The notes under the pieces: model-generated
Seen by the model: the letters and a program-made list of their open reading frames with translations, nothing else
What the model was told of the DNA's origin: nothing
Databases searched by the model: none
Made by a program: the position numbers and the translations under genes
Origin: Gammaproteobacteria bacterium
Lineage (GTDB): Bacteria; Pseudomonadota; Gammaproteobacteria; Steroidobacterales; XN24
Reading direction: 5' to 3'
Length of the DNA stretch: 34,457 nt
Assembly: GCA_029287575.1 (NCBI GenBank)
Contig: JARFQW010000077.1
Location: 1-34,457 of the forward strand
In this document: one piece after another, positions 9,744 to 16,910 of the stretch
Layout: the number at the start of each line of letters is the position of its first letter
How positions within the stretch are numbered: the stretch's first letter is position 1

Positions 9744-10526
9744 GTGGATATGAGCCTCGCCGACAAGCGCGCTCTTGTCTGTGGCGCAAGCCGGGGGATC
9801 GGCCGCGCGGCGGCCGTGGCGCTGGCCGGGCTGGGCGCCAGGGTCACGCTCGTGGCCCGGGATTCCGAAGCCCTGGAGGCGGCCGTTGCGGATCTGCCCG
9901 GAGACCGCCAGGAACATGCGGGTGTCGTGGCGGATCTCGGCGAACCCGAGTCCGTGGATCGCCTCGTGGAGGCGGTGCGTGCCCGTGGTCCGGTGCATGT
10001 GCTCGTGAACAACAGCGGCGGTCCGCCGGGCGGCCCGGCGCTGGCCGCGGAAGCCGGGCAGTTCAGCGCGGCGTTCCGGCAACATCTCCTCGCCTCTCAT
10101 GCGCTCGTCAGGCAATTCGTCCCGGACATGCGCCGCGAAGGCTACGGCCGCATCATCCAGATCATCTCCACCTCCGTGCGGGAGCCGATTCCCGGGCTCG
10201 GCGTTTCCAACACCATCCGCGGCGCCATGGCGGGCTGGAGCAAAACCCTCGCGGGCGAGCTCGGCGGGCAGGGGATCACGGTCAACAACGTCCTGCCCGG
10301 CTTCACGGCGACCGAGCGACTGGACTATTTTTTCAAGATGCAGGCGGAAAAAAGCGGCCGGAGCACAGAGGACGTGGAGAGCCTCGCGCTGCAGCGAATT
10401 CCGGCGGGCCGGTTCGCGAGGCCAGAGGAAGTCGGCGCGGCCATAGGCTTCCTGGCCTCTCCCGCGGCGGCCTATATCAACGGGATCAATCTGCCGGTGG
10501 ACGGCGGATTGATGCGAAGCATCTGA
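9744..10526 (+). CDS. Short-chain dehydrogenase/reductase-like protein with atypical active site
   Basis: Rossmann-fold protein of about 260 aa, closest in look to the FabG-like SDRs. It has the cofactor motif CGASRGIGRA near residues 13-22, NNSGGPPGG where classical SDRs have NNAG, the serine strand IIQIISTSV and the C-terminal YINGINLPVDGG. The catalytic Tyr-x3-Lys is missing: the site reads SNTIRGAMAGWSKTLAGEL, with Asn and Arg where Tyr and Lys are expected. A known subgroup (cd05344, 'BKR-like') shares this loss, so it is probably not a recent mutation. The GTG at 9744 is chosen because AGGAG sits 6 bases before it; an ATG at 9750 is possible. It lies just upstream of the kynurenine genes, but no substrate can be inferred. 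Confidence 0.85.
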   Translation: MDMSLADKRALVCGASRGIGRAAAVALAGLGARVTLVARDSEALEAAVADLPGDRQEHAGVVADLGEPESVDRLVEAVRARGPVHVLVNNSGGPPGGPALAAEAGQFSAAFRQHLLASHALVRQFVPDMRREGYGRIIQIISTSVREPIPGLGVSNTIRGAMAGWSKTLAGELGGQGITVNNVLPGFTATERLDYFFKMQAEKSGRSTEDVESLALQRIPAGRFARPEEVGAAIGFLASPAAAYINGINLPVDGGLMRSI

Positions 10527-10543
10527 GGACGGCCGGGCGCCGG

Positions 10544-10556
10544 CGGCAACTTGCCG
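10544..10556. promoter_or_regulatory. 13-bp palindrome upstream of the kynurenine operon
   Basis: CGGCAA-C-TTGCCG is a perfect palindrome with a single central base, so it suits a dimeric DNA-binding protein better than a hairpin. It lies 62 bases before the 2-aminomuconate deaminase start. A CATAAT -10-like hexamer is at 10577-10582, but the only -35-like element (TTGCCG, the right arm itself) is 20 bases away, longer than usual. It does not resemble the ATCGAT-based palindrome near the GntR gene. Confidence 0.3.
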
Positions 10557-10617
10557 GAGACCGGAGCCCGCTTTCGCATAATGCTCACCATGGATACACG
10601 AGGACAGCCCGAGCGAC

Positions 10618-11037
10618 ATGAATGACGCGATACACAGCGACGATGCGCCGCCACCGGTGGGCCGCTACCCGCACGCCCGCCGCGTGGGCAACCTGCTGTT
10701 CCTGTCGGGCATCGGGCCCCGGCAGGCCGGCACCGACGAGATCCCGGGGGTGACCCTGAACAGTGCCGGCGAGGTCATCGCGACGGACATCGAGGCCCAG
10801 TGCCGTTCGGTATTCGAGAATGTCAGGCGTGTACTGGAGTCTGCCGGTTCCTCGTGGGACCGGCTCGTGGACGTGACGGTATACCTCACCCACATGGCGG
10901 AGGACTTCGAAACCTACAATCGGGTTTACGCGGAGTTTTTCCGCGACCACCCGCCCTGCCGGACAACGGTCGGCATTTCCAGCCTGCCGACACCGATTGC
11001 CATCGAGCTGAAGTGCATCGCGACGGTGGACGACTGA
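10618..11037 (+). CDS. nbaF: 2-aminomuconate deaminase (RidA/YjgF fold)
   Basis: Converts 2-aminomuconate to 4-oxalocrotonate with release of ammonia, the step that leaves the nitrogenous part of the meta-cleavage route. The 139-aa protein is a RidA-family member whose distinctive blocks, PHARRVGNLLFLSGIGPRQ, EIPGVTLNSAGEV, IEAQCRSVFENVRRVLE and TPIAIELKCIAT, match my recollection of the NbaF/AmnD deaminases rather than generic RidA imine deaminases. Generic RidA remains the alternative, but the neighbouring dioxygenase and decarboxylase make the deaminase role likely. It is the first gene of the plus-strand catabolic operon; its ribosome site is weak. Confidence 0.9.
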   Translation: MNDAIHSDDAPPPVGRYPHARRVGNLLFLSGIGPRQAGTDEIPGVTLNSAGEVIATDIEAQCRSVFENVRRVLESAGSSWDRLVDVTVYLTHMAEDFETYNRVYAEFFRDHPPCRTTVGISSLPTPIAIELKCIATVDD

Positions 11038-11111
11038 ATGTCCGTGCCGGCGCACTGGGAGGACCGTGCCGGAATACGCCGGGACGACAGGACTATCGGG
11101 AGGACCGGACC

Positions 11112-11627
11112 GTGCAGCCGCTGAAGGCATTCAACTTCATGGACTGGATCGAGGCCCACCGGGACCGGCTCAAGCCGCCGGTGTGCAACCAGGTGATTTT
11201 CGAGGATTCCGAATTCATCGTGATGGTCGTGGGGGGACCGAACTCCAGGACGGACTACCACTGGGACCCGGGGGAGGAGTTCTTCTATCAGATCGAGGGC
11301 GACATGATCCTGAAGACCGTTCAGGACGGCGAGATGATCGACCTCACCATCGGCGAAGGGGAGATGCTTCTGCTGCCCTCCGGCGTGCCCCACTCGCCAC
11401 AGCGGTTCGCGGATACCGTGGGCCTCGTCATCGAACGCCGCCGCCGTCCCGACGAGCAGGATGGCTTCATGTGGTTCTGCGAGCGCTGCGGAGAGAAACT
11501 CTACGAGGAGTACCTGCATGTGAGCGATATCGTCTCCCAGCTTCCACCGGTGTTCGAACGCTTTTACGGCAAGCAGGAACACCGGCGCTGCCGAAGCTGC
11601 GGCCACGAGATGGCAGCCGGAAGCTGA
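11112..11627 (+). CDS. nbaC: 3-hydroxyanthranilate 3,4-dioxygenase
   Basis: Ring-opening Fe(II) dioxygenase that turns 3-hydroxyanthranilate into 2-amino-3-carboxymuconate 6-semialdehyde (ACMS). The cupin iron ligands are His50, Glu56 and His94 (YHWDPGEEFF and PSGVPHSP), matching His51/Glu57/His95 of the Cupriavidus enzyme. The C terminus carries the extra rubredoxin-like metal site of bacterial members, with Cys123, Cys126, Cys160 and Cys163. At 171 aa the length is typical. The GTG at 11112 is chosen for the GGGAGGA ribosome site 7 bases upstream and because the family starts with a short lead to FNFMDWI. It lies 74 bases after the deaminase gene. Confidence 0.97.
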   Translation: MQPLKAFNFMDWIEAHRDRLKPPVCNQVIFEDSEFIVMVVGGPNSRTDYHWDPGEEFFYQIEGDMILKTVQDGEMIDLTIGEGEMLLLPSGVPHSPQRFADTVGLVIERRRRPDEQDGFMWFCERCGEKLYEEYLHVSDIVSQLPPVFERFYGKQEHRRCRSCGHEMAAGS

Positions 11628-11640
11628 CACCGACCACGGT

Positions 11641-12663
11641 ATGCCGGCACGCCCCCTAAAGATCGATATTCATACGCATATCCTGCCGCCGGACTGGCCG
11701 GATCTGAAAGAGCGCTATGGCTACGGGGGTTTCGTCCAGCTCGAGCGCCACGGCCCGGGATGCGCGCATATGCTCCTGGACGGAAAGTTCTTCCGGGAAA
11801 TCGGCGCGAACTGCTGGGACCAGGACATCAGGCTGGGCGAGTGCGACACCCACGGAGTCCATGTCCAGGTCCTGTCCACCGTTCCGATCATGTTCACCTA
11901 CTGGGCGAAGCCGGCCGACACGCTGGACCTCGCTCGCCTGCTGAACGACCACATCGCCGGCGTGGTGGCCGACCACCCCCGGCGATTCATCGGCCTGGGT
12001 ACGGTCCCCATGCAGTCGCCGGACCTGGCCGTCCGCGAACTGGAGCGCTGCGTCCGGGATCTGGGTCTTGCCGGTATCGAGATCGGTACCCACGTCAACG
12101 GTATGAACCTGGACCACCCGGACGTTTTTCCGACCCTGGAGGCGGCGGCCGAGCTGGGAGCGGCGGTCTTCGTCCACCCCTGGGAAATGCTCGGGCGTGA
12201 CCGGATGAGCAAGTACTGGCTGCCGTGGCTGGTGGGAATGCCGGCAGAGACCTCCCTGTCCATATGCTCGATGATCTTCGGCGGCGTGTTCGAACGGTTG
12301 CCGAATCTTCGGGTTGCCTTCGCCCACGGCGGCGGCGCGTTCCCGGCGACCATCGGCCGGATCGAACACGGGTTCAAGGTGCGGCCCGACCTGGTCGCAG
12401 TCGACAACGAAACCAATCCGCGCGACTACATCGGCCGTTTCTATGTGGACTCCCTCGTCCATGATCCGAACATGCTGCATTACATGCTGACCCTGATGGG
12501 GGCCGACATGATTGCAATGGGCAGCGACTACCCCTTCCCGCTGGGCGAGCACGTCCCGGGCGAGCTGATCGAGTCGATGCGGCTGGCGCCGGAGATTCGC
12601 GACCGGCTGCTTCACGGAACCGCGCTGGAATGGCTGGCACTGGAGGCGCGGACGTTCCGATGA
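11641..12663 (+). CDS. nbaD: 2-amino-3-carboxymuconate 6-semialdehyde decarboxylase (ACMSD)
   Basis: Amidohydrolase-superfamily zinc enzyme that decarboxylates ACMS to 2-aminomuconate semialdehyde, diverting carbon from spontaneous closure to quinolinate. The 340-aa protein has the HxH pair His11/His13 (DIHTHILP), His179 (FVHPWEM), His229 (FAHGGG) and Asp296 (MGSDYPFPLGE), the metal and catalytic set of P. fluorescens ACMSD, plus the arginines at 52, 240 and 248 expected near the substrate carboxylates. It starts 13 bases after the dioxygenase and its stop overlaps the next start as ATGA. The 5' ribosome site is weak. Presence of this enzyme argues for catabolism rather than NAD synthesis. 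Confidence 0.96.
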   Translation: MPARPLKIDIHTHILPPDWPDLKERYGYGGFVQLERHGPGCAHMLLDGKFFREIGANCWDQDIRLGECDTHGVHVQVLSTVPIMFTYWAKPADTLDLARLLNDHIAGVVADHPRRFIGLGTVPMQSPDLAVRELERCVRDLGLAGIEIGTHVNGMNLDHPDVFPTLEAAAELGAAVFVHPWEMLGRDRMSKYWLPWLVGMPAETSLSICSMIFGGVFERLPNLRVAFAHGGGAFPATIGRIEHGFKVRPDLVAVDNETNPRDYIGRFYVDSLVHDPNMLHYMLTLMGADMIAMGSDYPFPLGEHVPGELIESMRLAPEIRDRLLHGTALEWLALEARTFR

Positions 12664-13481
12664 ATCCCGTGACATCCACCGAACTGTGCTTCGGCACGCG
12701 GCGCTACCGTGTGCATACGACAGAGGCAGTGGACCTCTCCACGGCGCTGGAGTTCGACGGGCCCCAGGCTTCGCATTTCGGCGCGCCCGCAGCGAGCGCG
12801 AAACCGCTCGAAGCGGGCGGCTTTGTCGGCGACACCCGCCAGGGGGGCAGCTGCAACTGCGAGGTCCTTACCCTGGTTCCTCACTGCAACGGAACCCACA
12901 CCGAAGGCGTCGGGCACATCACCCGGACCCGCATGGGCGTCGCCACCCTGGCGACGCGGCCCCTTTACGTCGCCCGCCTCATCAGCGTGAGGCCGCTGCT
13001 GGCGGAGGCAACCCGGGAGAACTCCGTGCCAGGCGCCGAGGCGGGTGACCGGCTGATCACCCGGGGCGCACTGGAATCCGGCGGCCTCGCGGCGGCCGAC
13101 TCGGAAGCGCTAATCGTCAGGACCCTGCCCAACGAGGCATCCAAGCGCACCCGCGACTGGTCGGCGGGACCCTTGCCCGCCTATTTCACCCGCGAGGCCA
13201 TGCACGCGATCGTGGCGGCGGGAATCGAGCACCTGCTCGTGGACAGCCCGTCCATCGACCGGACCCACGACCAAGGCTATCTGACCGGCCACCGGATCTT
13301 CTGGGGCCTCGAAGACGAATCCACCGATGCCCCCCGCCGCCCGGAGGCGACCGTGACGGAGATGATTTTCGTGCCTGACTCCACGCCCGACGGCCTCTAT
13401 GCCCTGAGCCTGCAGGTGCCGCCGTTCGCCACGGACGCGGCCCCTTCCCGGCCGCTGCTCTATCCGCTGGAGAGCGTATGA
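12660..13481 (+). CDS. Cyclase-family hydrolase, probable N-formylkynurenine formamidase
   Basis: Metal-dependent hydrolase of the cyclase family (Pfam PF04199), the family that contains the KynB formamidase. At 273 aa it is longer than classical KynB (about 210 aa), and its metal motif reads HCNGTHTEGVGH (residues 75-86), with Glu82 where KynB has Asp in HxGTHxDxPxH. Other recognisable parts are EALIVRTLPNEASKRT, LLVDSPSIDR and ATVTEMIFVPD. Similar long cyclases accompany kynurenine genes in Bacteroidetes, as far as I recall. Its place between nbaD and kynU, with ATGA overlaps on both sides, makes formamidase the best guess. The alpha/beta hydrolase at the operon end is a rival candidate for the step. 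An in-frame ATG at 12630 was not chosen. Confidence 0.8.
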   Translation: MNPVTSTELCFGTRRYRVHTTEAVDLSTALEFDGPQASHFGAPAASAKPLEAGGFVGDTRQGGSCNCEVLTLVPHCNGTHTEGVGHITRTRMGVATLATRPLYVARLISVRPLLAEATRENSVPGAEAGDRLITRGALESGGLAAADSEALIVRTLPNEASKRTRDWSAGPLPAYFTREAMHAIVAAGIEHLLVDSPSIDRTHDQGYLTGHRIFWGLEDESTDAPRRPEATVTEMIFVPDSTPDGLYALSLQVPPFATDAAPSRPLLYPLESV

Positions 13482-14749
13482 CCAGCCTCACCGGGGCACG
13501 CTCCGCCGAAGCGCTGGACGCCGAAGATGGGCTCGCACCCCTGCGTGCGGAGTTCAGGATACCGCCCCACGAAAACGGGGACTCGGTGTACCTGTGCGGC
13601 AACTCCCTGGGGCTGCAGCCAATCGCCGCGGCCGGCCTGCTCGCTGAGGAACTCGAGGACTGGGCGCGATTTGGCGTGGAGGGTCATTTCCGCGGACGCC
13701 GGCCGTGGGTGGACTACCACCGCCAGTTTGCCGCTGGTCTGGCCCGGCTGACCGGAGCGCAACCGGTCGAGATCGCGGCCATGAACACGCTGACCGTCAA
13801 CCTGCACCTGCTCATGGTCAGCTTTTACCGGCCCTCGTCCGACCGCTGGCGGCTGCTGATAGAAAAACCGGCCTTCCCCTCCGACCGGTATGCGGCGGAA
13901 TCCCAGGTTCGCTTCCATGGACTGGATCCGGCCGATGCCCTGATCGAGCTGGCACCGCGAGAGGGCGAGTCCTGGATTCGCCAGGACGACATCCACCGGG
14001 TTCTCGAAGAACAGGGCGATACCATCGCGCTCGTGCTGCTGCCCGGTGTCCAGTACTACTCCGGCCAGCTGTTCGACATGGCGGGCATCACGGCGGCGGC
14101 CCGCCGGCGTGGCTGCCGGGTCGGCTGGGATCTGGCCCACGCCATCGGCAACGTGCCGCTGGCCCTGCATGACTGGGGCTGCGATTTCGCGACCTGGTGC
14201 TGCTACAAGTATCTCAACGCCGGCCCCGGCGCGGTTTCCGGTGTCTTTGTCCACGAGCGGCATGCCCGGTCGCCGGATCTCCCGCGCTTTGCCGGGTGGT
14301 GGGGGCATGACCGCGCCTCGAGGTTCGACATGGGACCCGAATTCCGGCCCATGCCGGGCGCGGAGGGCTGGCAACTGTCGAACCCGCCGGTGTTTTCCCT
14401 GACACCGCTGATCGCATCCCTGGAGCTCTTCGACCGGGCGGGCATGGCGGCCTTGCGGGCCAAGAGCCGCCGTCTGACCGGCTACCTGGAAACCCAGCTC
14501 GCGGAGCGGCTTCCAGGCCGGATCAGGGTTCTGACGCCGCCGGACCCGGAGCAGCGGGGATGCCAGCTGTCGCTCGCCGTGGAGGCGGGGCCGGATCGCG
14601 GCCGGGAGGTCTTCGATCGTCTTGCCGAGGCCGGCATCGTCTGCGACTGGCGGGAACCGGACGTCATCCGGGTCGCACCGGTACCCCTTTACAATCGCTT
14701 TCAGGACTGTCGCCGCTTTGTCGATGTCCTGGTGGAGATCACAGGATGA
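13478..14749 (+). CDS. kynU: Kynureninase
   Basis: PLP-dependent hydrolase that cleaves 3-hydroxykynurenine to 3-hydroxyanthranilate plus L-alanine (and kynurenine to anthranilate). The fold-type I aminotransferase-like protein has 423 aa. Seen are VYLCGNSLGLQP near the N terminus, NTLTVNLHLLM, VGWDLAHAIGN with the PLP-contacting Asp, and the Schiff-base lysine Lys244 in WCCYKYLNAGPG, then GWWGHD. Start and stop both overlap neighbours as ATGA. With the monooxygenase next door, the physiological substrate is presumably 3-hydroxykynurenine. Confidence 0.97.
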   Translation: MTSLTGARSAEALDAEDGLAPLRAEFRIPPHENGDSVYLCGNSLGLQPIAAAGLLAEELEDWARFGVEGHFRGRRPWVDYHRQFAAGLARLTGAQPVEIAAMNTLTVNLHLLMVSFYRPSSDRWRLLIEKPAFPSDRYAAESQVRFHGLDPADALIELAPREGESWIRQDDIHRVLEEQGDTIALVLLPGVQYYSGQLFDMAGITAAARRRGCRVGWDLAHAIGNVPLALHDWGCDFATWCCYKYLNAGPGAVSGVFVHERHARSPDLPRFAGWWGHDRASRFDMGPEFRPMPGAEGWQLSNPPVFSLTPLIASLELFDRAGMAALRAKSRRLTGYLETQLAERLPGRIRVLTPPDPEQRGCQLSLAVEAGPDRGREVFDRLAEAGIVCDWREPDVIRVAPVPLYNRFQDCRRFVDVLVEITG

Positions 14750-16116
14750 GCGAATCCGTCAAAATCGTGGGCGCCGGCTTGTGCGGGTCGCTCATGAGCA
14801 TTTACCTGGCGCGCCGGGGCTACACCGTGGATCTGTTCGAGGCCCGGGGAGATCTGCGCAAGGAGACCCTGCCCGCCGGCCGCTCCATCAATCTGGCGCT
14901 GGCCAACCGGGGCCTTCGAGCCCTCGGTGAGGTGGGCCTTGGAGAACAGGTCCGGAAGCTGCTCACGGTGATGCGCGGGCGCATGATTCACGACGAGGCC
15001 GGGAAGACCGAGTTCCAGGCCTACGGGCAGCGTCCGTGGGAGGTGATCTACTCGGTGTCACGGCCCGGCCTGAACGCCCTGCTGCTGGACGCCGCCGAAA
15101 ACGAGCACGGGGTGCGGATTCACTTTCGCCATCCCTGCCAGGCCATCGACCTGGAGTCCGACCGCCTGGTCCTGCTGGACGAGACCTCGGAGGAGCCCCT
15201 CGAACTGCCGCTCACTACCACGATCGCCGCCGATGGAGCAGGCTCGGTCATCCGTCAGGCCCTGGAAACGGCCGGCAGGGTCGAGAGCCGGACCGACTGG
15301 CTCGAACATGCCTACAAGGAGCTTACAATCCCGCCGTCGAGCGTCGACCACTGGCGTATCGAGCCCCATGCCCTGCATATCTGGCCCCGGGGCGGCTACA
15401 TGCTGATCGCCCTGCCGAACCTCGACCACAGCTTCACCGTCACGCTGTTTCTCCCCACCCACGGCGAGCCGGGTTTCGATCAGCTGGATACGCCCGAAGC
15501 CGCGGGCCGGTTCTTCGACGCGTCGTTTCCGGATACCCGGGCCCTCATCCCCGATCTGGAGAAAGCATTTTTCGTCAACCCGGTCGCCCCGCTGGGCACC
15601 GTGCGCTGCGCGCCCTGGAACGTTGGCGGGCAGGTCTGCCTGATCGGTGATGCGGCCCACGCGATCGTGCCGTTTCACGGCCAGGGGATGAACGCCGCCT
15701 TCGAGGACTGTCTGGAACTCGATCGGCACCTCGAAACCAGCAACGGGAATTTCGAGGAAGCCTTCCGCCGATTCAGCGAAAGCCGCAAGCCGAGCGCCGA
15801 CGCCATTGCCGACATGGCGCTGGAGAACTACGTCGAGATGCGGGACTCGGTGCGCGACCCCGCCTTTTTGCTCAGAAAGGCCGTGGCGTTCGAGCTTGAA
15901 CGCAGGTCCCCGGAGCGCTTCGTGCCCCGTTACTCCATGGTCATGTTCCGAAGCGACGTGTCGTACGCCGAAGCACAGCGCAGAGGCGCCATACAGGGCC
16001 TGATCCTGGACCAGATCACCCACGGCCAGTCGTCGCTGGAAGACTGCGACATGGACGCGGCCGACGTTCTGGTACACACGAGTCTCGAACCGCTGCCGCC
16101 GGCGTCGACGCCATGA
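14746..16116 (+). CDS. kmo: Kynurenine 3-monooxygenase
   Basis: FAD- and NADPH-dependent hydroxylase making 3-hydroxykynurenine from kynurenine. The 456-aa protein has the dinucleotide motif GAGLCG at residues 9-14, the FAD-ribose motif GDAAHAIVPFHGQGMNAAF from residue 301, and the substrate contacts Arg79, Tyr93, Asn361 and Tyr396, which align with Arg84, Tyr98, Asn369 and Tyr404 of the P. fluorescens enzyme. The ATG at 14746 overlaps the kynU stop (ATGA); the frame is open upstream but would run into kynU. Its own stop overlaps the start of the following hydrolase, again as ATGA. Confidence 0.97.
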   Translation: MSESVKIVGAGLCGSLMSIYLARRGYTVDLFEARGDLRKETLPAGRSINLALANRGLRALGEVGLGEQVRKLLTVMRGRMIHDEAGKTEFQAYGQRPWEVIYSVSRPGLNALLLDAAENEHGVRIHFRHPCQAIDLESDRLVLLDETSEEPLELPLTTTIAADGAGSVIRQALETAGRVESRTDWLEHAYKELTIPPSSVDHWRIEPHALHIWPRGGYMLIALPNLDHSFTVTLFLPTHGEPGFDQLDTPEAAGRFFDASFPDTRALIPDLEKAFFVNPVAPLGTVRCAPWNVGGQVCLIGDAAHAIVPFHGQGMNAAFEDCLELDRHLETSNGNFEEAFRRFSESRKPSADAIADMALENYVEMRDSVRDPAFLLRKAVAFELERRSPERFVPRYSMVMFRSDVSYAEAQRRGAIQGLILDQITHGQSSLEDCDMDAADVLVHTSLEPLPPASTP

Positions 16117-16844
16117 CCCGAAGCAAGCGAGCCCTTCCCGGCGGGGCCCCCGAGGCGCCGCCGCCCCGGGCCCTGCTGCTCGCCGAAGCCCGCGGCCTGC
16201 TGGAACCGCTGCGCCTGGTCCTCAAGGCACCCAGCCTGGCCGCCGGGCCCAAGGGCGCAGGCCAGCCCGTGATGGTCCTGCCGGGATTCGGCACCAGCGA
16301 CCGGGCAACGTGGCCGATCCGGCGTTACCTGCAGTTTCTCGGCTATGACGTGCGCGGCTGGGGACTGGGACGCAACCACGGCAACGTGGGCAAACTGCTG
16401 CCCCGGGTCCTGGAGCAGACCGAGGCCTGGGCCGAGGAGGCCGGCGAGCCCTTGCGGCTGGTGGGCTGGAGCCTTGGCGGCTACATCGGGCGAGAGGCGG
16501 CGCGGGAGCGGCCGGACCTGGTCCGGCAGGTGGTCACGCTCGGCTCACCGGTCGTGGGCGGACCGAAGTACACGGCCTCAGCACCCGCATACAGAAAAAG
16601 CGGCTTTGACGTGGACGAAATCGAAGCCATCGTGGCGGACCGGGAAAAGACGCCGCTCGAAGTACCTGTCGTGGCGATCTACAGCCGCCAGGATGGCGTG
16701 GTGGCCTGGGAGGCCTGTATCGACCGGATCAACCCCCTCACCCATCACGTCGAGGTTCGCGCCCGGCATTTTTCGATGGGCTTCAATCCCGAAAGCCTGC
16801 GCATACTGGCGGACAGCCTGGCGCCCACGACCGATCACGATTAG
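16113..16844 (+). CDS. Alpha/beta hydrolase, last gene of the kynurenine operon
   Basis: Protein of 243 aa with an alpha/beta-hydrolase core. The oxyanion region is VLPGFGTSDRATW (residues 55-67), the nucleophile Ser120 lies in GWSLGG, the acid is probably Asp194 (YSRQDGVV) and the base His219 (ARHFSMGF). It resembles small esterase/lipase-like proteins, with no signal peptide. The start overlaps the kmo stop as ATGA, so it is translated with the kynurenine enzymes and probably acts on a related compound. One possibility is deformylation of N-formylkynurenine, since some formamidases are alpha/beta hydrolases, but the HGG motif of the eukaryotic-type formamidase is absent. The substrate is unknown. 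Confidence 0.85.
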   Translation: MTRSKRALPGGAPEAPPPRALLLAEARGLLEPLRLVLKAPSLAAGPKGAGQPVMVLPGFGTSDRATWPIRRYLQFLGYDVRGWGLGRNHGNVGKLLPRVLEQTEAWAEEAGEPLRLVGWSLGGYIGREAARERPDLVRQVVTLGSPVVGGPKYTASAPAYRKSGFDVDEIEAIVADREKTPLEVPVVAIYSRQDGVVAWEACIDRINPLTHHVEVRARHFSMGFNPESLRILADSLAPTTDHD

Positions 16845-16910
16845 ACATCAACTCTGGCCGTCCTCGGGGTCCGGCGGACTGTCATGTTCCCGCAAGGGCG
16901 CTTCGCCGTT

